Origin: Boswellia sacra
Taxonomy: Eukaryota > Streptophyta > Magnoliopsida > Sapindales > Burseraceae
Assembly (NCBI GenBank): GCA_013180625.2
Contig: SNVD02014863.1
Coordinates: 1 to 64,000 of the forward strand
DNA: 64,000 nt
Direction of reading: 5' to 3'
Shown: positions 24,541-36,263 of the stretch, piece after piece
Layout of the letters: each line of letters starts with the position of its first letter
Position numbering within the stretch: the stretch's first letter is position 1
Position numbers and translations under genes: made by a program
Notes under the pieces: generated by a model
The model's database searches: none
Told to the model about the DNA's origin: nothing
The model's input: only the letters and a program-made list of their open reading frames with translations

Positions 24541-25771
24541 GATAATGTGAAAATTGTAGAGTATATCATCTATTTCCTTTGGGTCAGCCCAAGTCAGGCC
24601 CGAATCTCTACAGTGGGGTGAAATTTGGCAACGGCCCATAATTCCACAGCTTGGAAATAACGTAAACCCTCCATCTATTTTCGTTAAAATAAAAAATAAG
24701 CTGAAAACGAGATTTCAGTATATTTAACTTCTTGTTTTGAATCATTTCAAGAAAAAATTGTTTACGTGTTCTAGAAATTTAAAGAAGTTTTATGATAAAA
24801 GTAGAAACCAATTAACCCAACTAAATTTCCAACTCGAATAATATTCAAGAATTAGAAGGCATACCCAAATTTGAGTATTATGTCGAGAAAAAAAAAAAAA
24901 CTTGCGATTTTCTTTCTTTTATTATCTGGTAAATTGTCAGGCTGTTGACCCATAAGAGAGTCGAATTTGGTTATCTTCACAATTGACCCAATAATAATAT
25001 CTGGTTTTGATAACTTGTGTGTTGAGTGACCTTAATCAAATGATATGATGATAAATAATTTTGTTGTCTCTTTCAAGTTTTAAGGACATATCGTGCCACT
25101 GATTTTTTAGTGTAAGAACAATTTCTGTCTTATCACTGACGGTCATGCGCATGCAAAGAATAGGATAAGATCATAAGAAAAACTAATTTTGTTTGATAAT
25201 ACATTGTAATGGAAACAATCATCACTAGCATCACTGGCTAGTAATTAAGTTACGTACCAAAGAGAAATTAAAATCAAGTAATTTTCGACCATTAATTAAT
25301 TATCGTATGCCTCTTGATCGATCTTGATTACTACCTTCATAACTGTCTGTCTACAACACTTTGATTTGCTTCACAAACTTCATTTGATAACTTCTGCACT
25401 GTCAGCTACAGTTTTCTTCATAGTTCTATAATATGAAGTTAGTTAAAACTTGGACTAGATTGTTCTTTTCGAAAAAAATATTTTTTAAAGAATTTTTATC
25501 GATGACTATTGGCATGTTTTGATTATGATGGATTTGCTTGATAATCATATGAGCTTAAGTAGATGAAGAACATTATTATTAGATATATCATCATGTTCTC
25601 AGTTATGATGGCATACAGCATTGCTTCAGCTTTTTTCTTGTTATTTATGAATATCTTCAAGCATTTTACTCTGCAATAATTCGTTCTATTTTATATCCAA
25701 ATATTGCTATAAGTTTCCTGCAAATCTTAGCGGAACCTTGTTATTGACTAATTTCCAGGTTTCCAGGTGAA
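24541..25771. other. Second copy of the upstream block, leading to copy C
   Basis: Diverged tandem copy of about 22485-23600: GGCCCA-rich start, then matching AT-rich sequence (ttaatcaaatgatatgatga against ttaatctaacgatatgataa). The probable 5'-UTR exon ends at about 25406 (TGTCAG before CTACAG, with the donor altered by one base after AG). No open gene. Confidence 0.6.
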
Positions 25772-28640
25772 ATGGCATCTGAACCTGTTAACTTGAATGA
25801 GCATCAATAATCAGCTAGGCTAGCTCTTCCAAAAATGTATTATGATTACTACTCCAGGGGAGCAGAGGACCAGCACACCCTGAAAGAGAATGTGGAAGCA
25901 TTTCGCAGAATCACGTAATATTTTTCACTAGAAAATGAATAAATATTTTGGGAAATGGACATCATACATCAGTTGATCAATCAATCAGGTTTGTTTGTGG
26001 TTTATCAGGTTAAGGCCTATAATTCTTGTAGATGTGAGTAGAATAGATTTATCAACAAGTATACTTGGTTACAAGATTTCGTCTCCAATCGTCATTGCTC
26101 CAACAGCTATGCATAAGATGGCAAATTCTGAAGGTTTCGCTTCTTCTGAAGAGTTCTTGATTTAGTTAAGAATAAAATTCTAATATAAACAGTTGATTCT
26201 GTGTATTTCAGGAGAAGTAGCCACAGCCAGAGCAGCAGCTGCTTGCAACACCATAATGGTGTGTGTATTTTTCCAGGCATATGGAAATTATTTCTTACTT
26301 AGCCAGGGCCTTATATATGTATTAAAAATTGCCCTTCTTATTTCATCATTTCCAGGTCTTATCCTTTTCATCTAGCTGCACTATAGAGGAGGTTGCTGCT
26401 AGCAGTAATGCTGTTTGCTTCTATCAATTATGTGTACATGGCCATTCCTGAGCTCTTTCATTGTTCAATTAGCCAAGAATCTTTCTTTGGCAGCGACAAA
26501 TTTCTTCTGCTGCTATCATTGATAGGAATTCAATGGCAGCTTGGTGTCCTTCCTGTTGCTAGGTACAAAAGAGGCTAGATATAGCATCTACACTTGTGCA
26601 AAGGGCTGAAATGAATGGATATAATGCTCTTGTCTTGACTGCCGATGATGCAAGATTTGGTCGAAGGGAGGCAGATATAAAGAACAAGTGAATTATCATC
26701 CCTTTCTTTTTCACTCTATTTCAATGCATTTGTGTTTTGGTGCACCAATGTGTTATTTTGTATAAAGTTGTGTCTAACATCATGAGAAATGTTGACACAT
26801 TTTGCGTCTGATTTTCTCACAAGAAACTTCTGAATCTCATGTGAGAACTTCTGTAGAATAATTGTACCACCGCTGAAGAATTTGGAAGGCCTATTAACAA
26901 CCAAAGTCATCTATGTGAGTGGATTCTTGTCCCCTATAATTGTTTTCAATATAATGTCTTGCAATTATTGTTGCCATAACACACCCTCCATTTATCAGTG
27001 CCATAGACACGTGCTTTTTGCTCTTAGTTCTTGTCTCATACACAGCAACGATAGTCATTCTGTGGCCTGGTTATTGACCTGTGCTTCGTTTTGCCATTGT
27101 TTGTAGTCGTAAGAGTAAAATCGTTACATTAATTTGATGGACTAAGACTCTTGCAGAATAAAGGTTCAAGTTTCGAAGCTTTTTTTAATGAGATCAAGGA
27201 TGCTTCTTTCTGTTGGGAGGTATAAACGTATATACTATTCCAGTTTCCTTTCAATATATTTCAAGGATATCTTTCAGTTTAGATTTCCTCGGACTGTTTC
27301 AAACTTGAAACTTGTTATGTTAGTATGTTGCTTAGATTCTCATCTGAATATTCCATGTAAATCTTGAGTTTCAAAGAAACTAGTGGAAGCTGGAGCTCCT
27401 GTATTATTATTTTTATTCCTTTTGCTTTCAGTGTCAACTGAGGTAAATACCAGTCTAGAGTCAAAGTTTTTTTAATAGTCTTAGCGGTTTCTGCAGGATA
27501 TAGGATGGCTAAGATCTGTAACAAACTTGCCAATTCTGATCAAGGGGGTACTAACTTGTGAAGATGGTAAGACCAAAGCTTCATCTGATGGTATTCTGGA
27601 TCTACCCTTTTTTTTTGGCAAAACAAACTGAAAAGAGGATCCTTTCTACCTTTAGAATGGGAGACTCCAGGCTAAAATTCTATTTATGTGGTGATTGGTA
27701 GCAATAAATGAGAGATGCCAGTCTCTAATTGTTCCGAAGACGGCAATCCAATTTCATATTCATACAATCAAGCATACTATAGCATACTTACCCCTCATTA
27801 TTTTATAAAATTTCATCATAATTAACAGTTCTCCTAAATTTTGGAATTCATGGTTGAAAATGCTCTTATTTGAATGCCTTTTTTAGCCCCTTTTGTAAAC
27901 TTATTAAGATTCTGATTTGTTACAGTAATTTATGAACACAATGGTCTTGAGCATTATACATGCAGCAATAAAGCCTGTGCAAGCAGGTGTTGCTGGGTTT
28001 ATTGTCTCCAATCATGGAGGTCGATAACTAGATTATACTCCTGCCACTATTTCTGTTTTCGAAGAATTGACTATTAGTTTCACACCAACATTATTAGCAC
28101 TTCAACTTAATAGCTTTTGGTTTTATGAAAATACAACGCATCTGATTGTGCTTGATGAACCGAAGGTACCTTAAAACTTGGTAATTGTGTCACCCTGAGG
28201 TTGCAGGTAGTTGATGCTGTTGAAGGGAAAGTTCCTGTTATAATGGATGGAGGAATTCGGTGAGGAACAGATGTTTTCAAGGCCTTGGCCCTTGGTGCAC
28301 AAGCTGTACTTGTAAGTGATTTATACAACTCCCTATGTAAGTTTTCAATTTTTATTTTTTTTAATTCTTATTAATTAATGAGACACAGGAAGGCATATAT
28401 TTCGGAGTTTTCAAGACTAAATCCCCCTCTCTCAACCTAGCAGTTGGTGCCGAGATTTTGAAATCATTGAAACTTATGATCCTTGAAATGCTTCTCTTGA
28501 AATTTGTTAACATTCTTCTGATGCATTTAGTGATTCATGTTATTGTTACTGCAGGTGGGAAGGCCTGTTGTCCTAGTGTCAAAAATATCACCAGGAACTA
28601 TGTGAGAACAGAGCGTGAGAGACTCCACTCTATGCTCTAA
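25772..28640 (+). pseudogene. (S)-2-hydroxy-acid oxidase (GLO4/HAOX type), copy C, pseudogene
   Basis: The 11-exon layout is preserved but there are at least three nonsense codons: TAA at 25808-25810 (codon 13 of exon 1), TAA at 28025-28027 in exon 9 immediately after Gly-Arg of the SNHGGR motif, and TGA at 28261-28263 in exon 10. The exon 9 donor reads TTGACT where intact copies have GTGACT. Exon 11 has a deletion of about 100 bp, jumping from VGRPV to CPSVKNITRNYVRTE. The tail HSML is kept. Several active-region residues have drifted (QLC for QLY). Exons 2-8 remain open and well spliced, so the gene probably died fairly recently. Confidence 0.92.
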
Positions 28641-29687
28641 TACTATTTTCTGATGAGAAAATGCCTTTGCCTTGCATATATGGATGGATGGTTTGGACCA
28701 TGCACAAATAATACCTCATTTACGGAGTCTATCATCTTAATTATTGCGTCTGAGCATCAAATCTAGTAAAAGATTTTGGAGATAATGGAACCCTTTATTA
28801 TACTTGTATGCATTTGTTCTATGGTATATGTCATTATGGTTTTCTTGAGCATTAAGGGTATTCTTGCATGTGGTGTATGTTCTGTTTGAGCCATATCCTG
28901 AATACTGCTAATAGTGTATCACCAAGCAGCTTCTCAGCTCCATTATAATTCTGTTATCATCGTACCAATTTTTTTCTTGAAGGATTTGATTATATATTGT
29001 TCGAATAACGTTATTAGAATGATAACATTCAAGATTCTAATTCAATGATAATTATTGGTATTGATAACATAGTAATACGTTTTATTCAAATGTAAAAATG
29101 ATGTATCAAAAAGTTTTACGTGATATTAGATTTTGATTACTTAAAATGCTTTTTGCTCTCATAATTTCAAGTTTTATATATTTATCAAATATCATTCTCG
29201 ATGCTCTGCTTATTATGTGTATTAAAGTTAGTAATTTGATAACAAGAATAAAGAAAATCACTGCTGATTAATTAGGGGGTAAGATGATTATAAAATCTTG
29301 GTGAAGTGTTGCAATTATTTTTGGATTATTAAAGACTTAAGTATATGAATAAGTAAACTATCATTTTAACTAATGAAAATTTGGAGAATAAAATATTATT
29401 TAATTATTTTGTTTTCTATACAGCTTTCGAAGACATGAGGTTCATAAAGCTCGTAAATTTTATATTCAAATATATTTTTTTAATAATAAAAAGAGCCTGT
29501 AGGGGCTCTGGTAAAATTTGCTTCCTTTGGATTTAGCCTAAAGTGGGCCCATATCTCACTCTTTGCAATGGACTGAGAATAGGGCACAGCCCAAAGTGAC
29601 ACATACATGACAGTTTATGTATATATACATATATATTTGTATATTTGTATGCATAATCGTTGGGAAAATGATTTGATGAAACTGTTT

Positions 29688-29723
<36 letters not shown>

Positions 29724-30667
29724 TCTTTAGTTATTAAAAAAAGAATAAAAAATATTTATATATTTTCATAAAAAATTTGACTCATTTCAAGAATCTTTTT
29801 TCAATGAATTTCAGAGAATTCTTTATGATAAACCTGCCAGGAAGTCCATAAAAATTTGATTTAAATTTTGTAAAATTTACCAAACATCTTCTAATAATAG
29901 CTGTAATGGAGACAACCGTGAAAACCAAAGTTCCTTTGCCTGGTCAACGTCAGACTGGGACCTTGACAAAAGCATGCAAATAATAGCAGAATACTGTAGC
30001 ATAGCCTGTTGAAGTTGATGGGATAAGGTATCTAATAACTTGTGGGGTGCCCAAGAGAAAATAAAACAAGCTTTACTTCATAATTATTGCAAAACTTTGT
30101 TTTGCTTCCACAAGCTTCATTTGATATCTTCTGCCAGTTCCATTTCATCAGGTACAGTTCTCTACACTATTCTGGTGTAGGAAGTTGATTAAACTTATCT
30201 GAAGATATGGGCATGTTTTGATTATGATAAACTGTCCTGTAACCTTAAGTAGATGAAGAATTTTATTGGATCATCATGCTGTCAAAAGTTTATGATGATT
30301 GTTTTGGGAAATTTTCTCCTTGTATGCAGTGTTGGGGCATATGATTATTTTGCAACATCGCATAAATGACAGTTTAGTTGCTTGGTAGAACTTGAAATCA
30401 GCCTAATTTGTGGCTCGATCATGGATTCAGATTATAATTGTATATTGTCTTTTATGATAAACCTGTGAAGTGAATTTATTAGGTATATAATGGAAGCACG
30501 ACCTCTTATATAGAAATTCTTCCTTTTTATACCCAAATATTGCTTCAAGTTTACTGAGACTCTTACCAGAACTTCATATACATCATAATTAGTCACATCT
30601 ATGTAGTAGCATCTGGTATCAAATTGGATTTTTGAAATATTGATTGATTTCCAGGTTTCCAGGTCAA
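28641..30667. other. Flank between copies C and D
   Basis: No gene. A remnant shared with the other 3' flanks occurs at about 28925-28960 (agcttctcagctccattata). A GGCCCA-bearing block lies at about 29520-29600 and a TA microsatellite at 29692-29718. A probable 5'-UTR exon ends at 30151 (TTCATCAG before GTACAG). The usual acceptor pair GATTTCCAGGTTTCCAG stands just before the copy D start codon. Confidence 0.5.
29692..29718. repeat. (TA)n microsatellite
   Basis: About 27 bases of alternating T and A. Confidence 0.9.
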
Positions 30668-33600
30668 ATGGCGGCTGAACCGGTTAATGTGAATGAGTTT
30701 CAAGAATTAGCTAGGCTAGCCCTTCCAAAAATGTATTATGATTTCTTCTCCGGGGGAGCAGAGGACCAGCACACCCTGAAAGAGAATGTGGAAGCATTTC
30801 GCAGAATCACGTATATTTTTCACTACAAAATTAGTGAGTAACTTAGGAAGGATATCATAAATCAGTTGATCAATCAATCAGCTTTGTTTGTGGTTTATCA
30901 GGTTACGGCCTCGAATTCTGGTAGATGTGAGTAGAATTGATTTATCAACTACTATACTTGGTTATAATATTTCAGCTCCCATCATCATTGCTCCAACAGG
31001 AACGCATAAGATGGCACATCCTGAAGGTCTTATTTCTCTTGAATAGTTCTTGATTTTGTTATGGCAAAAATTCCAATATAACTATTCACCAGCTATTTCC
31101 ATGAAATCCAGGAGAGATAGCCACAGCCAGAGCAGCAGCTGCCTGTAACACCATAATGGTAATTTTTTTTTTCCAATTCATATTGCAGTAATTGCTTACT
31201 TAGGCCCTTATCTCTAAAAAATCCCCCTTCTTATTTCATCATTCCAGGTCGTATCCTCTGCATCTAGCTGCACTGTGGAGGAGGTTGCTGCCAGCTCTAA
31301 TTCTGTTCGTTTCTATCAATTATATGTATATGGCCATTCTTGAACTCTTAAATTTTTCAATTAGCAAAGCAGCTTTCTTAGCAGCAACAATTTCTTGAGT
31401 CTTCTATGTCTTCTGTGTTATCATTGATAGGAGTTTGATGGAAGTTTGGCATCCTTTCTGTCAATAGGTACACAAGCAGCGGGATAAAGCAACTTCGCTA
31501 GTGCAAAGAGCTGAAAGGAGTGGATATAAGGCTATTGTCTTGACTGCTGATGTTCCAAGAATTGGTCGAAGGGAGGCAAACATAAAAAACAAGTGAATTA
31601 TCGTCTCTTTCTGCGTCATTCTGTCCCCAAACCCTATATATTTCATTGCATTTGCATTCTGGTGCATTGATGTGTTATAAAACATAGATGATATAAAAAT
31701 GTTGGTGTCCTCTAACATCATAAGAATTGTCCATTCTCTGTGTCTCCTTTTATCACAAGAGACTATATCTTTTGAATCTCATGTGAGAAATTCTGCAGAA
31801 TGATTGTACCACCAGTGAAGAACTTGGAAGGTATCTTAACAACCAAAGTCGTCTCTGTGAGTGGATTCTTCTCCTTCATGATTGTTTTCAACATTTATGC
31901 CTGGCAATTTTTGGTGCCATGGAGTGTCATAGACCTGTGCAACATTCATTTTGTGGCTTGGATATCAACCTTTGAAGTCATAGACTAAAATTGTTGCATT
32001 AATTTAATAGATTTAGACTTTTTCAGGATTCAGGTTCAAAATTTGAAGCTTTTGCCAATGAGATGGTTGATGCTTCTCTATGTTGGAAGGTATAAACCAA
32101 AAAAACTATTCCTTTCACCTTTCAGTATGTTCCTGGGATTCTTTCAGTTTAGATTTCCTCAGGCTATTTCTCTTCCTTGCCTCATAAGAATGGTCAATTT
32201 TCATACTGCTGCCTGTAGACAAACTTGAAACTTATTATGGTATTTATGGTACTTGGATTACACAAGTACTCGATGTAAAGCTTGAGTTTAAAAGAAGTCA
32301 GTGGAAGCTACTGTATTTTTATTTGTCTTTTTTCCTTTAGTGTCAAGTGAGTTGAATACTAGAACCATTGTTTTTGATAGTCTTGGTGGTTTCTGCAGGA
32401 TATAGGATGGTTAAGATCTATTACAAAGTTGCCAATTCTGATCAAGGGAGTACTCACTCGTGAAGATGGTATGAAAAAAGCTCCATCTAATGTTGTACAA
32501 TTTTTTTTTTTTTTTTTTTGCAACATAAACTAAAAAGCTGATCTTTTCCACGTTAAAAAAGATAGACTCCAGGCAAAAGTCCATTTTTGTGGTTATCAGT
32601 ATCATGGAATTAATGGTTGACCATTTTTCTGGAGATGGCAACCTCAAACTCCATCCAATTGCATATTCTTACACTCAAGCATTGTCACTTATTCTACCAT
32701 CGCAAACTTACCCGCTCTATCTGATGAAATTTCATCATAATTCATAAATTTTCTCACCTTTGGAGTTCATAGTTGAAAATAATCTATTTGAATACCTTTT
32801 TCAGCCGCTTTAGTAATTTCATTACGATTCTACTTTGCTGCAGCCCTTCAGTAATTTATGGACATTACTCTTGAATATTATATGAATTTGAATAGGCTTC
32901 TTTGATACTTTATGTTCTACCATTTGCAGCAATAAAGGCTGTGCAAGTAGGTGTTTCTGGGATTATTGTCTCCAATCACGGAGGTAGACAGCTAGATTAT
33001 ACTCCAGCCACTATTTCTGTTCTCGAAGAGGTGACTGTCAGTTTTGCACCACCAATAGTATTTCAATTTAATAATCTTTTGAAAATATGATGCATATGAT
33101 TGTGCCTGATGAATATAATAGATCTTAGAACTCAATAAGGTTGTAAAAGGATTGTAGGCTAAGGATACAAATACTGCACGTGATTTTACATGGTTTTCAT
33201 CCTAATTAATGGCTCAAAATCACATTTTAATGATTATCAATAATAGAGAATTGAATATTTGGTGTTAAGCCCACATCTTCAAGCTTAAGCTTGTAGAAAA
33301 TTGGCAAACTTAACTATCAACAACAAAATTTAGGCTTGAAACTTTAAATATTAATTTGAAGCACACGTCAAAAGCCTGATATTTTTGGGACTAAAAAGGT
33401 TTTTAATATATCCAAGTCATGGGCTCATTTATGATAACGTACACAAAGTGATATTGTAATACTTAACTTTCAAAATATCCTTGCTGTAGAAAATTAGAAA
33501 TGTTAGCATTTTGATAAGTGAAATAGAGGCACCGGGGAAACTTTTGGTTGTGCAGTATATGTTAGCAAGGAAACTAAGCCAGTACTTGTGTTACCCTGAG

Positions 33601-34097
33601 GTTACAGGTAGTTCATGCTGTTGAAGGGAAAGTTCCTGTTCTAATGGATGGAGGAGTGAGGCGAGGAACGGACGTTTTCAAGTCTCTGGCTCTTGGTGCA
33701 AAAGCTGTACTTGTAAGCTGTATACAACTTGAAATTTAAATTTTCAATTCTTTTTACAAGTAGGATGTCGCTTGCTTTCTTCAGACTGGTGAAGATTAAG
33801 GAGTAAAATTCTCCCCTTTAATTAAAAGTTTGGTGTCAAGAATTTGAAATCATAGAAATCGTTAAAAACTTTGAACAGCTTTCCCTTGATATTTAATTAA
33901 TGATCATGGTCCTGCAGGTGGGAAGGCCTGTTATCTATGGCCTGGCTGCTAAGGGGGAGTACGGGGTGAGACGAGTTCTCGAAATGCTAAAGGATGAGTT
34001 TGAGCTCACCATGGCCCTTTCTGGTTGTGTTAGTGTCAAACATATCACCAGGAACCATGTGAGAACAGAACGCGATAGACTCCACTCTATGCTCTAA
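30668..34097 (+). CDS. GLO4: (S)-2-hydroxy-acid oxidase, peroxisomal (GLO4/HAOX type), copy D, intact
   Basis: Same enzyme family and structure as copy B. Exons: 30668-30810, 30902-31026, 31112-31158, 31248-31325, 31468-31592, 31799-31856, 32027-32089, 32399-32468, 32930-33030, 33608-33712, 33918-34097; exon lengths are identical to copy B, all GT-AG, 364 aa. Tyr131, Asp159 ([11 protein letters not shown]), Lys229, His253 and Arg256 (SNHGGRQLD) are kept. The spinach Tyr24 position is Phe ([12 protein letters not shown]; copy B has DFYAGG) and the Trp108 position is Ala ([13 protein letters not shown]). Tyr131 is followed by VHK rather than VYK, and the APTALHK loop of copy B is APTGTHK here. 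These substrate-side differences suggest that B and D may differ in specificity. It ends LHSML, a possible PTS1. No lesion was found. Confidence 0.9.
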
Positions 34098-36263
34098 TAT
34101 TCTTTTCTTGATAGGGAAAAGTCTTGCTTATTGACCGATGGATTGAAGCATGAAGGAACAATCACTGATTTATGTAGTCTTCATCTTATTTATTTTGCGT
34201 AAGCTTCAATAACTGTTTAAACAATTTGGAGGTAATGGAACATTTTATTGAACGTGTGTATGCATATTCATTCTCTGAAATACAAAACAGACCACAGATT
34301 TTACGAGAAGCATTTGGTTAATGAACAAGATGAGGCTATATATGAGTAATCATTTCCAACTTTTGCCTAATGGAGAGTAGTGCCGTCGTCAAACTAATTT
34401 ACCCAGTGGAGCGAAGCCACGATAAACCAATCAAACTGCAAGTGCTCAGATGATCAGGGCTTTATTACAATTGACCTATGAAGCCAAAAACCCCATGGCC
34501 TTGCCCAGGCAGATTCCAAGTTTTCCAGTGCCGATACAATTGCAAGTTGCTTTATTAGATTTTTTCGGGGTCTGCGAAGTTTTAATTTGTTTCATTCGTG
34601 CAAAAGCTTAATTGTGGACATGAATTCACTAAATTTCTTCAAGTTGTCTCTTCCCTACATCTTACGAGATGAATTTCTATGATTATTACATGTTTATGCA
34701 TTTCTTGAAATGACCCCCTTGGGATTTCTTTGTGAGATCCGACAACTGAAAATGAGTCAAATTATGTGAATATCTATGAAATCAAAACACTTGAAAATTG
34801 TTTTTTTTTTCCACATATATCTCTTTTTTTTTTGTAGTTCTAGCTTGAAATACTTGTTCTTGTCAGCAAAAGAGAAGATCAGCAGCACAAGGAAGGTTAT
34901 GCTCTGGTTTTTTTGCAAGGAAAGTATGGCTAAAATATTTACAAAAAAAAAAAAAAAAAAAAAAACTAAATCTAAAAACAAAATATCTACTTCCATTTAT
35001 GAGAAATATTTATTCTCAGAATTCTGAAACAAGAAGGAGCAAATTAAGGTAGCAACAACTTCATTAGAGAGTTAGAAGCAGATCTTGCAACTTTACACAG
35101 ATACTGGAGGAGAGTGATTATAATTAAAGCACCATCAAATTTCACAAGAATTTGTTAACATACATACGATTTCACAAAGGAAAACTGTACCATAAATAGC
35201 AAACAACTCAATGCCAATCATCCAGTAATGCCATTTCCTTCATAGCAAATTCCTGAATGGTTACAGATACATAAAATTCAGGTTATATGGAACTAAATCT
35301 CTGGTCTTCTTGCTCATGATTCTATTCCATCTGTATCTAAGTAGTTTTGTCTACTCTCCAAGACAAAGAACCAAACAGAAACCTTTTAGGACAAAGCTAA
35401 CTTATTTAAGGAATTTAATTTCATTGGGAAAATGTTGGAAACAAATAACAACCCTCAAGCGACTGGTAGCATTGCAGGATAGTCTTCTGAGGACTGTATC
35501 ACAACCCTGCAGACTAACTTGGCACCAAAAGTATTTCAATCCTATGATAATAAACAACAAAATTACTTAGAATTAAAATACATAAAATAGAATGCAAAGC
35601 AGCTTCAAGAATCCTCAATCCAAAGGGTCAATAGGCAATGGATGGGTTTGCGCCCTCTCCAGGATTTTCCACCACCCGATTGATGTAGCATGTAACCGAA
35701 TAAGGATTCTCCTCCCCAACTTAAGGTATTAAAACCATATTACAAACTATTATGCTTTTATTATCTCCCTGACATAAAAGAATGGCCATTGATCGACCAA
35801 AAATTGTCGGGGGTTGTTGAATATCTGGATCAAACATTATCAAAGCAGAATTAGTTACTCCAAAATTCTGTAGCATATCCCACTACAACACCACTGTCAC
35901 TCTCACTAATTTTAATTAAGTTGAAATGTTTAATTATATCATCAAAAGTGTTCAAGAACTTAACCTAATCTAAGTTGAACTTTTAACTTACTTTTATGAT
36001 TGTAAGTGTCACTCTTCAGCTACTTACTTTTAACTAAGAAATCTTTCTCCAAGGCAAGCAACAGCTGAAGAGTAAATCTGCAATGATAAGACAAACATCC
36101 TTGCACATTGAATGCTGCACAGGAGGTTTGGTAGTCTAACTCCCTCACTCTATTAATAAATAACTGTAGCCTCTCTACCGCATGCAACTAGTAAGCATAG
36201 GCTTTGCTGTATATGCAGGTAGTTTATGTAGTACTTATATGAGTTGCGTTAACATGTACTTAT
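34098..36263. other. Flank between copy D and the hAT remnant
   Basis: AT-rich DNA with homopolymer tracts (A-run 34942-34964, T-runs near 34800-34835). No complete gene. Two exon-like minus-strand stretches (about 35742-35869 and 35628-35719) are listed separately. Confidence 0.4.
35628..35869 (-). pseudogene. Unidentified exon-like fragments, minus strand
   Basis: From about 35869 the minus strand after CTACAG reads NFGVTNSALIMFDPDIQQ, continuing PPTIFGRSMAILLCQGD and ending in a stop near 35724. Just below it, from 35719, a second stretch after TTAAG reads GEENPYSVTCYINRVVENPG, continuing EGANPSIAY to a TGA at 35628-35630. The composition is protein-like but I do not recognise the family. 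No start codon, no complete splice set and no further exons are visible. This may be a gene fragment or chance. Confidence 0.25.

Noticed and set aside
34402..34425. Possible 5' end of the hAT element (gtggagcgaagccacg)
   Set aside because: The resemblance to cagggacggagcc is weak and it lies nearly 2 kb from the transposase with no matching 8-bp duplication.
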